This document shows, piece after piece, positions 1 to 11,699 of a stretch of DNA of 64,000 nucleotides. The notes under the pieces were generated by a model. The model ran no database searches, was not told the DNA's origin, and was given only the letters and a program-made list of their open reading frames with translations. Position 1 is the stretch's first letter; each line of letters opens with the position of its first letter. Both the position numbers and the translations under genes were made by a program. Source of the DNA: Alligator mississippiensis (lineage: Eukaryota > Chordata > Crocodylia > Alligatoridae); NCBI RefSeq assembly GCF_030867095.1, contig NC_081835.1, forward strand, positions 43,073,892 through 43,137,891. The letters are read 5' to 3'.

Positions 1-390
1 CACCCATGCTTCAGGTGCCTAAACACTAGAGCAGACCACCCAATGTCCTGTTCCTAATGCAATGTGGTGCTGCCATAGGAATGAGTCAGCTCTGAGCAGC
101 AAAGGACCCCGCCTCCTCTGCTTCAGCAGCTATAATTCATGCAAGGAGTGAGGCAGAGGACTGCAGGATGGGCATTTCAGACTTCTGCAGAACTGGATGC
201 AACTTCTCAGTCACTGAAAAATATCAGTTAATTGGACTGAAACCATTCCCCAATTGGGGTCAAATTCTGTGAAGAGTTTCCTGTGAGAAAATGCCATGTC
301 ATCATGTAACTAAGACTCTCTCATGCTGCATAGGAGCAAGGGAGCTAACAGAAGATTGCACTGAGGACGTCCTTGATTTTGCAGCCTTAA

Positions 391-445
<55 letters not shown>

Positions 446-1780
446 CGCGCGCAAGCACATGTGCACATGCATGATATTTCCTAGGGATTTTTTTTAAAAG
501 CAAACTAGAAAAAATTTAAATCCCACCTATAACATCATATTGGTTGGAGTAACATGGGCCCGCCCTCTATGGTAGGGCTGGGCCCTCTGTTTCCATCTCC
601 AGATGTCTGCCACATGAGCTAACAGAGTAGCAGCGAGCAGTAGTGGATTGATATCCACTCCCCAGGCTACCATTCAAACAGTGAGATGTACCCTTTGACT
701 AAGCTCTTTCCCAACAGCAGAGATTGGTGGGGCTCTAGGCTCCTGCCTGTTCCCCCAGTGTCTGACCCTTTCTACCCTATCCCCTCTGACTGTCTCTTCC
801 CCACTCTTGGCTCCTTGTCCCAGTCTCAGACCCCTAGTCCAGCTCTTCTCAATCTGTTCCCTTCATCCATTTCTCTGCAACTAGATCCAAGTTCCAGGCT
901 ACTTATCCTGTATCAGTTCTCCCCTGAGCCCCATGCTCTACTCTGTCCTGTTCCTAGCTCTAGTACCCATCTATTTGTCCAGTCAACCCCCATTTCCCCT
1001 CCCCTAGGTACCTTGCAAACTTGCTTCCCCTTTCTCCCATGCTGTTTCCCCTGATCCTGATGTCCATCCCACTTTCCTTGTCCAGGTGGCCCCAGTCCCC
1101 TCTCCCCATCTCCTCATTGGAACTGTTCCCACCCAGCCAAATGGCTCCCTTGTTTTCACTGCCCAGCTAGTCCCAGATTCTTCACTCCTACCCTCGCCCT
1201 ACCAAGCTTCTTGTTCCCATCTACTCCTTGTCTGGGATTAGTCTCTAAATTTCAAAGCTTTATAACATGACCAAATTTGGGCAAGTTATGGGGATGACAA
1301 GAAGCATGCCCTTGGCTGAGAGACTAGTGCCTGTCCCTGAACTTGGGAAAGCTAGAATGGTTCCAAAAATAAGGTTGCCATACATTTTAACCATGGGCAA
1401 AGTGATACCCTTTTCCCTGGCCTTGCCCTGTGAAATAACGGAACCATTTTGGTTGATGTAGTCCAAAAAATATAACTTATGGAAGATGCTCAACAGGTCA
1501 GATTTCAGCCCATTCACTCAGAGTTTGGCAAAGTTTCAAGCAACTGAAAACAGACAGTATGGACAGACAGACATATAAGGCACTTCAAACTCTGCCTTTT
1601 TTTAGGTGCTTTTAACTTGCATACAGATGTACAGCTGCCTCCCAGCTGAAATATCACTATGAAGCACTTCAGAGTTATCCTTGTTTCTTCCAGGGTCAAT
1701 TTTGGTGATTCAGACTGATTTGTAGTACTGACACTTTCATCTCTCCACTCAATTTTTATAGTGCTCTAAAGTTGATTAAA
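1..1780. other. Left-edge noncoding DNA with pyrimidine-rich tract
   Basis: No exon was recognised. From about 730 to 1250 the + strand is strongly C/T-rich, with loosely recurring units of the kind 'cccagtctcagaccc', which produces a 122-residue open frame (686-1054) of Pro/Ser/Leu-rich low-complexity sequence. From 1250 to 1720 the composition changes to AT-richer sequence. The whole block from 700 to 1720 looks like one dispersed repeat of a family I cannot name. Confidence 0.4.
393..443. repeat. (GT)n microsatellite
   Basis: About 25 uninterrupted GT dinucleotides, followed by a short GC alternation. Alternating purine-pyrimidine tracts like this are length-polymorphic and can adopt Z-DNA. 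The open frame running through it (poly Cys-Val) is an artefact. Confidence 0.97.
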
Positions 1781-1789
1781 GTGCTATAA

Positions 1790-1955
1790 ATATTACATCT
1801 GTCTGTGAGAGTCTGCTAATGAGCAGTGCTGGACAACCTGATAGGCAGTACTCTAGGATGGTTTAGGAATAGCGCATCCTACATCTGTGCAGAGGTTTGG
1901 ACTTAAATGACCTTTCCAGCCCTAAGATTCTATGATTCTGTAATCTTCATTATAA
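1790..1955 (+). repeat. CR1 LINE 3' end
   Basis: The stretch from about 1815 contains the CR1 3'-terminal pattern: a degraded 'ggtttggacttaaatgacc', then 'tttccagccctaagattc', and ends in the short ATTCTGTAAT-type tail repeat that CR1 elements carry instead of poly(A). It is 5'-truncated and diverged. Confidence 0.7.
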
Positions 1956-2421
1956 AGGGAACTAACAACCGCCTCCTGTAATCTACCTTATTCAGCGTGT
2001 GACCCAGGCATAATGTATCTAAACCCCACACTAAAAGCAGAAGGATTAATTTCCTTGTGGGTTTTTATAATCCCATCGCTCTTGTAAAGCCAGTTCTTGA
2101 AGAAGTTTACAACATTCCACAAGATTAGTGATCACTGGATGTGAATGTGAAATACCTCAGCCTGTTTCATGCACAGAAAAACAAACCATGTTACACTGAA
2201 ATTGAGACGGAAATTTGCCAGTAGCAATTCAGATTAACGATTGTTATGGAGTGTTTTGAGTGTCCCTAAGCCAGCATTACAAACCCAAGAAATTTGGAGA
2301 AAAAGTTACATTTAAGATAATATCTCAACACTCTAAGGAAAGACATGCAACCATCTAATTACCCTTAACTCTGCCCAGTAGTGATACCATACAGTGACCA
2401 CAGAGGTAAGGCATTCTAGAG

Positions 2422-2736
2422 CAGTGGTTCACAACCTTTTTTGTACCAGGACCCATTTGGAAATATCATTGGCCAGTCCTGACCCAGTGTCCCTCACTTC
2501 TGACCTGCTGCCCCCCAACCCCAGGCCCTAGCTGCCCAGTGTGTGGTATAGGGGTGGGTGTGTGGGGCAGGGAAGGCCCCAAGCAGTCCCTTGCAGGCTG
2601 CAACTCTGCCAGCACGCAAGGGAAAAGCCACAGTTTCACACATTTTTCTTCCTTAAAGGAGAATCCATTTTTAAGGTTTGTTGATCCATATTTTTAAGTT
2701 TGTTTGCGACCCTTTAAATATTCTTGCAACCCACCG
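2422..2736. mobile_element. hAT (Charlie-like) non-autonomous element
   Basis: A 315-bp element starts CAGTGGTTCACAACC, the classic Charlie-type hAT terminus, and ends CAACCCACCG, an imperfect inverted match. It is flanked by 8-bp direct repeats TTCTAGAG (2414-2421) and TTCTAAAG (2737-2744), which match at 7 of 8. Eight-base duplications are diagnostic of hAT transposition. There is no transposase frame, so it is a MITE. The single mismatch and the eroded right terminus suggest an old insertion. Confidence 0.85.
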
Positions 2737-2844
2737 TTCTAAAGGATTCAGTCCCTGATGAGGTTACACTGTTCTTAAACACATACAAGAATCTGTTGTC
2801 ACACTTCTCCCTGTGGCATCACAATGGACCCCGAGAGAGCACTC

Positions 2845-2960
2845 ATAGAGTCATAGAGAAATAGGGCTGGAAGGGACCTCCAGAGGTCATCTAGTCCAAA
2901 CACCTGGCTAGGCAGAGGTCCCCAGCCAAAACTGTCCCATTCAGCCATAGTCTAAACTCA
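2845..2960 (-). repeat. CR1 LINE 3' end, antisense
   Basis: The + strand reads 'catagagtcatagagaaata', then 'ggctggaagggacctcc' and 'catctagtccaaacacc'. This is the reverse complement of the CR1 3' end with its tail repeat. The copy is short and heavily 5'-truncated. Confidence 0.8.
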
Positions 2961-3289
2961 ACATAAGACTACCATCAACCCTGACACAACATAAACCTAA
3001 TACCCTATCCTGACACAGGTAGAGCACAGGAAGCACAGCAGTCAATGTCCTGCTTCTATTAAATGTTGCTGCTTCTATAATGCCTCAAATGGGGCATTTC
3101 TAATCACCTGCACATATGCAGACTCAAAACAGCTTAAAATTAACCTCTAAAAGTAACCTCTGACAAACCTACAAAGCAGCTAGTAGCCACAAAAGATGGG
3201 CTCATAGCTGCTATGAACAGGAGATGGGGCAGCACCAAGCCACTAGATAGAACATGTAACTCCAGTTTTGCATGTGCAGTTGACTAGAG

Positions 3290-3545
3290 CAGGGATGTCA
3301 AACTCATCTGGTCCTCTCAGCCGGCCTGTGGGCCAGACTGGGACCAAACCCCTGAGGACTGGCTGCAGCACCCAGCCTAGTGTTTGGGCTGTACTTGGGA
3401 CCTGGTCCATAATCTACCATAAACCACACAGCCTTCGGGGAGCACCATCTCGTATTCAACCAGTCTGGCATCAACCAGGTACCAGTTCTCTGCACCCTAG
3501 GCTACAACTCGGGAGATACATTCCCTGACAAGCTGTTCTGAGCAG
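3290..3545. mobile_element. hAT-like element, right end lost
   Basis: Starts CAGGGATGTCAAACTC, the same terminus class as the element at 11459, and continues with 'ggcctgtgggccagactggg', a motif typical of this family. No matching right terminus is visible before the next element begins at 3553, so the copy is probably truncated. Confidence 0.55.
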
Positions 3546-3552
3546 TACAAAC

Positions 3553-4120
3553 TAGGGCTGTGCAAAATTTCATCAGGTGTTTTGTCTTGAAGCTGTTTCA
3601 GCGCATTTTGAACTCAAAACAGTGAAATCGAAGTGAAACAAAAAGCTTTGAAACAGCTTTGATATGAAACAAGGGCACTCGAAACACACCCCCAGGAGGA
3701 GTCCGGCCTAGCCCCGCAGCCCTCCTGGGGGCGTGCGGGGCCCCAATCTGCGTGCCAGATGAGAGAAGGCTGCCGCTGCCGGCAAGAGTCAGGACTTTTG
3801 CTTTGAACAGTTTGAGGTGCAGTTTCCCAAAAACCTCTGCACCTATCTCCTTGAAACTTGACAGGCTTCATGCCCTCAGAAGAGTCTACCATCCCTTCAG
3901 TTTTCATCCAGGCAAGAAACGACAATGTTTTAGGCATTTTCATGATTCCCATTATAGCCTATGGGCAAAATGTCGAAACTCATCAAAACAGCAAAGCAGT
4001 TTCGATGAAATGAAATGGGACAGTGGTTCAAAATGAAATGAAACAACAAAACAAAACACTGTCCCTTCAAAATGGCAAAACGAATGTCGAAACGAAATGA
4101 TGGTGTTTCGCACAGCCCTT
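3553..4120. mobile_element. hAT MITE, 568 bp, with 8-bp target duplication
   Basis: The left end is TAGGGCTGTGCAAAATTTC and the right end reads, inverted, AAGGGCTGTGCGAAACACC, a clear terminal inverted repeat. Flanking direct repeats are GTACAAAC (3545-3552) and GTACAAAT (4121-4128), 7 of 8 matching. The interior has a CpG- and GC-rich middle and AT-rich shoulders with repeated 'gaaatgaaa' motifs. Open frames inside on both strands (112 and 94 codons) show no protein family and are treated as chance. Confidence 0.88.
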
Positions 4121-4357
4121 GTACAAATCCCTTCCAGCCTCCTAGCTGGACTCTAGGCCAAAAGGCTCAAACCCCACATTACCTGTGCCCAGTCCCTCAG
4201 AGGTCTGGGAGCAAAGGCCAGCACTTCCACATGGTGGTTCTCTCCCCCTTCCCTTATACATCCTCCCACCACTGCCTGATGGACAAATCATGGCATGGCA
4301 CCAGTCTCATGCCCACACATCTGGGGCCGTGTGATCCCAGTGTGTGCTCCAGCCAGT

Positions 4358-4430
4358 GGGGGGGGGGGGGGGGTGTCAGACTAGATGATCTTTTTAGGTC
4401 CCTTCTGACCCCTAACTACTATGAAACTAT
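4358..4430 (+). repeat. G16 run and CR1 3' end
   Basis: Sixteen consecutive G (4358-4373) are followed by 'gtgtcagactagatgatc' and 'aggtcccttctgaccc', the CR1 3' terminus. The G-run has expanded from the G-rich stretch that normally precedes the 'gactagatgat' motif. Confidence 0.75.
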
Positions 4431-4927
4431 CAGCATGCCCTCCCCTCCCCTACACCCATAGTCCAAAAGGAGCCCTAGGCACCAAGTCCCCCTGAGAGCA
4501 AACACAAGGGGGAGCAGAGCTTTGAGCAACCTCACTGTAGCATCCACCCGCATACCGAGTTCAAGAAATGGCCATGTGGCTGTTCCTGGGGCCCCACAGT
4601 TTGCTTCCCTGTCTGCCATGTGCCTGTGTCCAGAAGCAGGATACAAGCAGAAGGGTAGAAGGAGCCGAAGGAACAAGGAGCCTTTTGTCTGTGGGCTGAA
4701 GCAGGCAGGCCTGAGAAACACAGCAGCCCCTGGCCATAGCTATGACCTGTTGGCTCATAAACAGACACAGCAGGAAATAAATTACCTGGGTTTGCAATAT
4801 GAAGGGAGTTTATAGCTGCTGCGAAGTGCGGGAAACCCAGCTTGCAGAGGAGGAAGCGGGTAGGGGGCAGGGACTGGAGTAACTAGGACTAGGAACAGGC
4901 CCTTAGGGCAAGGGAGCACGCGGGCTA

Positions 4928-5815
4928 GGGACAGACATTACACATAAACCGGTTTAAGTGATCAGAAACTAGTTTAAACCTGTAACAAAACAGATGTTCA
5001 GTTCATATAAACCAATTTAAAAATGCCTGGAACCTGTTTGGGATAAACCTAGTTGAATGTAGTATCAGACTTAACTGATTTGGGTCAAAACGGTTTATGC
5101 AATGTCTGTCCCAGACCCTCTGCTGGTTTAAGCTAAACCAGACACCCCCAGCATGCTGGCCTGCTCTCTGGGCTGGGCAGGGCTCTCTGCTCCACAGCAG
5201 AGCTGGCCCCTCCCCTCTGCTCCCTGGCCAGAGCTTCCATAGAGACTTGCAGGCCCAGCAGGGTTTGCTGGCTTCCCCCCCCCCACCCCCAACTCGCTGC
5301 TTAAGCAGAGATCCTTTCCTCCTCTCTTCCACAGCACGAACTGTAGCCATCATGTGGTATGCTAGCTAATGCTGTGTAAGACAGATAGATCAGTGCCCAC
5401 TTAGGGCTTTTTGGAGGTAATCAACAACTTAGATAGTAATATCCCTGCATTCCTTCCTTTGGAAAAACGCTGTTTAAGAAGAGCTCGTAATGAGCAAGGC
5501 TTTGTTTTCCGATGGGGTGTTAAATGCTGATAACAGAGCTGATAAATGCTCTGTTATCAAGGGGAGAACCCCTCCCTAATCAGTGTCCTGCGGGTGTGGG
5601 GGGTGGGGGGCTGGCCACACCCCACTCAGCTAAGCCCTGAGGAAGGGAAGAGAGGGCTGCTCTAGCACCACCCAGCTTCTAGCCTGAGCCACTACAGGCA
5701 GTGCCTGCATTTCTGGGATGTCTGTCTGGTTACAAAACTGATTTTGCCTAGCCAGGTTAGACTAACCTGCAAAGATTGAATCAATTCAGGTTCAGACTTT
5801 TTGAATGTCTGTCCC
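4928..5815. mobile_element. TIR element, 888 bp (possible TA target site)
   Basis: The outer ends are GGGACAGACATT and its inverted partner AATGTCTGTCCC. Both are flanked by TA (4926-4927 and 5816-5817), which would fit a Tc1/mariner-type target. The interior is rich in 'aaaccagtttaaac'-type palindromic motifs and has a GC-rich centre. No transposase frame is seen. Its right end is followed directly by a CR1 3' terminus, so it may have inserted into or beside a CR1. Superfamily assignment is tentative. Confidence 0.65.
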
Positions 5816-5819
5816 TAGC

Positions 5820-5862
5820 CATGAGGTCCCTTCCAGCCCTAAACTTCTGTGAATCTGTAGAT
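5820..5862 (+). repeat. CR1 LINE 3' terminus
   Basis: Forty bases with 'gaggtcccttccagcccta' followed by the tail-like 'cttctgtgaatctgtag'. It starts exactly where the preceding TIR element ends. Confidence 0.7.
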
Positions 5863-7959
5863 TTGATCTGGTCAATTTGACCTGGAACATGAAAAATTTT
5901 CAAAAAAACCCCTCAGATAAGCAGAGGAGTAATTAGCCTTATTAGTCTGATGAGACAGATGCAGTTCCTTCTGTCCCAGGGAGATACAGAAGATCCCAGA
6001 TAACCCTTCCCAGTTAAACACACAAAGAACTATCAGCTGCTGTTGTTTGGATACAGTATTACTGCACAGAAGTGCACCTAGACAGGTAGGTTACACCTAG
6101 CAGTGCCTTCTGTCCAAGAGACTCTGCTATGCACAAGGGGAGCCAAGTCACAACAATTAATGCATGTGAAAATACTGCAATTTGCCTTTCTCTGCATTAG
6201 AGTTTTAATCTGTACTATTTACAATATAAAAGCCAACAAACACTTGCAGGGAAGGACTCCAGACCTAACTGGATGAAAACCCCTCTAAAGAAGAGGATAT
6301 TAGGAATAAGCAAAGAGCCTGCCAGGAAAGGGGGGAAAAAAGGACTGATCATTAATGAAAGCTGTTTTGGAGGTCAGGACTTGTAGAGCTATAGTGAGAA
6401 TTGCCAAGCGTTATGCTGAGTTAGATTCTGCAAAGGAAATTAAAACAAAAACCAAAAGGTTCTGCAAGCATAGAAGCCAAAAGAAAACAAGAGAAGTGAG
6501 GCTGCTTCCCAGCAAGGAGAGGGTGCAGATTAACAGTAATCTAGGTCTGGCCACAGACTGAATGGCTGATTTGCCTCAGTTTGCAGTCAGGAGAATGCCA
6601 CTGACCTCAGGGCAAAGACAGGATGGCTAATGAGAATGAGAACTGGAAATGGAAATTACCACAGCGGAGCTGGAAACAAAATTCAAAGAGCTCAATGCAC
6701 TAGAGACAAGGAACCGGATAATCTTCATTCCAGAGCAATGCAAGAACTGGCACATACAATTGTAGGTCTGGGAGCAAGGATTTTTAATAAATTTATTGGA
6801 GGTGGAAATGTCTGAATGGAGAAGAGCAAGTGTGGTACCATTCTCTCTCTGCTCCCCCTCCCTGCTCCTATGCCAAACATCTGTTGGACAGGCCTTCTCC
6901 CCACCCCCCTGGGCTGCTTCAGCAGGGGATCACACAGCTATGATGTGTTTGCTCCATCAGAAGGCAACTTGGATCCATTTGAGCAGTAATTATCCTGAGC
7001 ACCACAGTCACCAGACTTGGGCTGAGGCACCAAGCACAGTCAGAAAGTGCGAGTACCCACTGGACACAGGTGCACAGGAGGAGAGAGACTAGGATTCATG
7101 CTTACCCTCCCCCCCTGCTTCCTGAGACCCCATCTTACCCCTTCCTCAGAACCTTGCTTTTATACCAATTCCAAGAAGCTCCCCCACCCACAGGCCGTGT
7201 CCCCCATCCACCAAATAGTATCTGCAAAACCTGTGACATCATTCATAGATACACCAGCATGAGCTGCTCCAAGCGGTAGGTGGCCCAGCTTGGTCTTGAA
7301 TAGTTGAGAAGCTTCTCTCCCCGCAGGCGCTCTGGTTTGTCTGGGAGACACTGCTTGCTCATGGCAGCCTTGTGCTTTCAGTGCTGGCTGCATTTCAGTC
7401 CCCAGCATAACAGCCTCTCCTCTCCTGGTACCTGGCTCCCTCCTAGGCACAGGACATTCTGTCGAGAGGAGAGCTCCCTTAGCAAGCTGCCGCTACAGGG
7501 CTTTTTTCTTTTCCACCTGGTCAGTAGTCTGTTATCTTTACTTTATGGTCAGTCTAAGAAGGGGGAACCCACATGGGATGCTTCAGTGGAAAGGCCTCAG
7601 ATCCAGTGAGCCAGGGCAGGCAGGGTGTGACAGGACAGGTCTGGTTGGGCATTTGTTTCTGCTCTGGAAATGAATATGGTCCCTCCAGAGCAATATGGCC
7701 TAGATCTAAAGGGTATCAATGGAAACCTTCATAGAGCTCAGTGAGAGCAGGAGCACGCCCTCTGTGTGTAGGACAAACCTACTGTGATCAAGTCCTAGAT
7801 ATTACCTGGGGGACCTACAATAAACTTCAGCCTTCTTGGGCAAAACCCTAATCATCAGCCCCCTTGAGTCCCCAGGCCAAGGCTGAATTGTTCCCCCCAC
7901 ATCATGCTCTGGTTCCCTGCCTATCCTAGTCCTGTGTATTCCAGCAATAGCTTGCTTCC
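5863..7959. other. Intergenic; weak LINE-like remnant
   Basis: No exon was recognised. Around 6355-6560 the + frame contains a Lys/Arg-rich stretch (including KEIKTKTKRF and SQKKTREV). It resembles the linker before the reverse transcriptase of CR1/L3 elements, where KxxxKxFxxY and SKxKTRE patterns are common, so this may be an ancient + strand LINE piece. The remainder (6800-7950) is moderately GC-rich unique-looking DNA with nothing supportable. Confidence 0.35.
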
Positions 7960-8064
7960 CTTCTTGGTGATGATGTGGCAGTTCCTCCAGCTTCCTTCCC
8001 TGAGCTGTGGGCTGTCAGCAGGTGAGGAAGGGATAGCCCAGCCAGCAACTCCAATCAGACATAG
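7960..8064. repeat. Inverted duplication, left arm
   Basis: About 105 bp recur in inverted orientation at 8698-8813. Shared blocks include 'gatagcccagccagcaactc', 'ggtgatgatgtggcag' and 'tgagctgtgggctg', with a few substitutions and small indels. The arms enclose about 630 bp of apparently single-copy DNA. Confidence 0.85.
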
Positions 8065-8697
8065 CTTCCTTCCCTTCTTGAGATAGTTCTGCCGTACCTG
8101 GGGAGAGCTCATGGGAGGCAGGTCTGCCCAAGCCATGGTATGGAGGGCGGCAATGGGAAAATGTTAAGAGTCATGAACCAAAAATGACAAAGCCGTAGGG
8201 GAAATACACAGTGCCAGAGTGAGGGACTAACATATGGGGGTGAGGAGGGGAACACAACTAGGTTACAGAGAATACAATGTTAGCCAACTAAGCCTCCCGG
8301 GGGGACAGTGGGAATCTTTTCCCATAGCGTATTTCTGTATCTCCACACTGGACAGGGGCAGAAGTGACAAGAGCTCATACTCAGCATCAAGCGCCATCAG
8401 CAAGCTGGTCTGCAACCAGGACATGGCATCAATCCAGCAAACCATCCTGTTTGGCTGCTACAGGCGCCTGCCTCAGACCTGCCACCCCCTTAGTGGAGGG
8501 AACAGCTGAGACCTGGAATTCGTTACACCCATGGCAGAGGAAGTGGGATATTCCCCACTTGGATGTGACAGGTGGTAGAAGGACTTGGCAAGGCTGCAGG
8601 GGCAGTGGGGCGGCTGGGGCAGGCCAGCAATTGAATGGCTGAGTGAAAGACAGTATTTATCAGCTAATAGGATCTTTCTGGGTCATTAGAATTGTGG

Positions 8698-8813
8698 ATG
8701 CCTGATTGGAGTTGCTGGCTGGGCTATCCCTCCCCCACCTGCTGGCAGTCCACAGCTCAGGACCCACGGCAAGGAAGCTGAAGGAGCATATGCTGCCACA
8801 TTATCACCAGGAA
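8698..8813. repeat. Inverted duplication, right arm
   Basis: Reverse-complement partner of 7960-8064, with similarity of roughly 85-90 percent by eye. It has an extra 'ggtcc' and a few extra bases near the middle. No transposon-type termini were seen at the outer edges. Confidence 0.85.
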
Positions 8814-9261
8814 CAGGTAACCAAAACCTCCACCTCCCTTTAGTTAGGTTCCTATTGGAGCCTGCTGCACAGAGCAGCCCTCTCTCACATGGCAGCAGAG
8901 GGCAGCAACCACCCAGTTGGGGTGACCTTGGCCAGCAAGAGGCTGCACAGAGAAGGCTGGCATGGAGCAACACTGGCCACAGGAGAAAAGAAGCAGACCT
9001 GGGTTACTCTGTCCTAGAACAGGCTCTGGGGCAGCCCCTGGAATCCTCTGCCCCCCCAATTCTCCTTCTGTCAACTGCTTGCCCTGCCCAGTCAGGTCTC
9101 TGAAACAGGAGCACACAGTGGGAGGTCCTTGGCCAGCTGGAGCCAGCTGGGGCCCAGCAAGCCAATGCCAAGGGTGTTCTAATTTCCCCACATGCCTTCC
9201 CTTTTGGCCAACGTGGGTGGTGCTCATGTGCCTGCTCTCTGTGGTGCATGGCTGCGGGTAC

Positions 9262-9475
9262 CTGTGCCCAGGAAAAGCTCGTCATAGTGCCCATCTGCCA
9301 CATCCACCTGGCCCACAGCAATGGTAGTAAATTTGTAGCTGACAGTGCTCCTCACCACTGGGGCCTGGCAGTGCACAGGGTACATGACATTGTACCTCAT
9401 GCGCATGACAGTGATCACCTGGTCTGGGTAATCCTTGGTTGACTTTGTGGATGGGGTGAAGGTTCCACCCAGGTA
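9262..9475 (-). pseudogene. SEMA3F: SEMA3F-like exon (GTFTPS to FLGT)
   Basis: An open frame of 71 codons reads GGTFTPSTKSTKDYPDQVIT, then YKFTTIAVGQVDVADGHYDE and LFLGT. It has a TTCCAG acceptor before 9475 and a GTACCC donor after 9262. SEMA3F has GGTFTPSMKSTKDYPDEVI and TTIAVDQVDAADGRYEVLFLGT at this place. The Cys-Pro before GG has become Tyr-Leu, and the conserved Asp in AVDQVD is Gly. The frame has no stop, so this is the least damaged exon. Confidence 0.82.
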
Positions 9476-11050
9476 CTGGAAAGCAGGGCAGCAGGTGAAA
9501 CACTGGCATCATTTATGACCCTGCTGACCCACCTGTCCCTTCCCAGCCTCACTGGACTGCCCTTGGGTACAAATGTAGCCCTGAGAGGTGCAGCCCACCA
9601 CTAAAGCCAGCCCACCCCCCAGCATCAGGTAGCAACACTTCAGAGTCACTCCCTCCACTGAGGCCTTTCCCTGTCCTGTGACCATAGTGGGGTGGAGGCT
9701 GACAACCATGGGCTTGCGGCTGTACTTGACCTCTAAGTACCACCCCTAAGCACTCCTGTCGTCAGCTCACAGGTCTGTCCCAGCTGTGTGGGTGAGAGGA
9801 TCTTACCCTCACAGCCAGGGCAGGGCCCCAGGGCTCCAATGTGAGCTCTGCCAGTGCCCAGCAGCCACAGGAGACTCAAAGGCCACCATTAGGATGTACC
9901 TGCCGGGCCCTTCTCCACTGGGAACAGTCCAGCTGAGAGGAGCAGGAGAGGGGTGGGCTGGCTGCACAGGGCTGCCAGGGAGCCCAACAGCAGATCTGGA
10001 GATTGAGCAGAGTAGCAGGCAGGGAAAGACTGAGGAAGGGCAGCAGAGGGACATGAAGGGCTGAGAGAGAAAGTAGATGCAGGAAAGACCAAGCAGATTC
10101 TCCACAAGGAAGGGCAGAGGAGATGCATGGATGGAGACAGGGAGAGGGGGAAGCAGAGCTGGGGGGAGGCTCTGCTGGGGGAAGGAGAGAGGTGACCCAC
10201 TTCCGACTCTGCTCCGGACACTGACCCCTCCCTGCATCCACGCAGCAAAGTGGAAAGGCAGTGCTGCACTCACTGCACAGGGATGTCACAGCCCAGACAG
10301 ACACTGTGGGCAGGCACACTGCCACGGGCACTTACATGGAAGCAGTGGCAATGCTATTATGTGACATAACTGGAAACCAGTCCCACATGGCTGCCTTGTG
10401 ATATGCCAGGTGACCCCCATCTGTCCTCATGCTACCAGCCCTTAGTCAACCCTGACACAGCTCCTGGACAGGCTGCGTCTTCTAAGGCCCCATGGCCTCT
10501 TGTTCTGGGAGGGCCTGCTCCCTGGGGTGAAAATAGCTGATTCCAGAGTTCTCTTTCCTGCTGCCCCTGCCTGACCTCATAGGGCTCTATCCAGCCATAG
10601 CTTCCATTCCCTCCCCCTCCCCTTGTTCTCTCTCCCTCACCAGGGCTAAGAGACCATCCTACTGGCTGCTGCCTACTGTTGCCAGTTTAGTGGGCCCAGA
10701 TCTCCCAGGCCTGGCTTCTCCCAGCAAGGGGCTCTGTCAGGAGAATCCTGGGCTGACAAAGATGTGCTGGGTAAGGAGAGGAGCAGGGGGCTTGCTGTGG
10801 GGACTCCTAGCAGGAGCCAGAGCCAACACTGGGCACCATCTGGAACTGATCTGGGGAAAGCAAAACAAAGCAAAGCAAACAGACAGGCACTGGGGCGGAG
10901 CGGTGTCCTGCTCCCAGTCTCAGCCCATCCATCACTGCCAGGGCGGGTGCTGAAAAGCTATCACAGGGCTGTGCTCTGCCTCCCAGGGAGCCTGGCAGCA
11001 CCTGCCTAGCCCTGCTGAGAGGTGCTTGGCAAGCTGCCATGGGCAGAAGC

Positions 11051-11100
11051 CTGGCCTGGCCTGGCCTGGCCTGGCCTGGCCTGGCCTGGCCTGGCCTGGC
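11051..11100. repeat. (CTGGC)10 pentanucleotide array
   Basis: Ten perfect tandem copies of CTGGC. In mammals CTGGC-like pentamers sit in recombination-prone minisatellites, but nothing here shows such a role. The perfect copies point to recent expansion or ongoing slippage. Confidence 0.97.
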
Positions 11101-11191
11101 AAGAGGGGAACCCCTGCAGCACTGCACACTCATGACAGAAGCTGGGGCCCTGGGGGCTAGGCAGTGCCGTAAATGTTCTGCACCCTGCTCA

Positions 11192-11452
<261 letters not shown>

Positions 11453-11458
11453 CTAAAC

Positions 11459-11699
11459 CAGGGTTGTCAAATCTCACGAGCTGGACGAGTGGCACGGGGC
11501 AGGTCCATCAGGCCCACACCGTCCTCTCCCCTTCCCCCCTCACCCGCATGCCTGATGCAGTAGAGTTGGCACCCTCCTAGGTTAATCTGAGACACCTGTG
11601 GGTGGCGCAGTCTGAGACTCAGCCCCAGCAAGTATCAAAAGGGGCAGCACCAGAGGCTGGATCATGGGACTCTGTGGTGCCATATGTTTGACACCATTG
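11459..11699. mobile_element. hAT MITE in semaphorin pseudogene intron
   Basis: A 241-bp element starts CAGGGTTGTCAAATC and ends with the inverse-like TGTTTGACACCATTG. It is flanked by TTCTAAAC (11451-11458) and TTCTAAAT (11700-11707), 7 of 8 matching, a hAT-type target duplication. The interior carries the family motif 'caggcccacaccg'. It is related to the element at 3290. Confidence 0.85.

Noticed and set aside
291-497. Poly Cys-Val frame
   Set aside because: Translation of the GT microsatellite.
686-1054. 122-codon + strand frame
   Set aside because: Low-complexity product of the pyrimidine-rich tract, with no domain.
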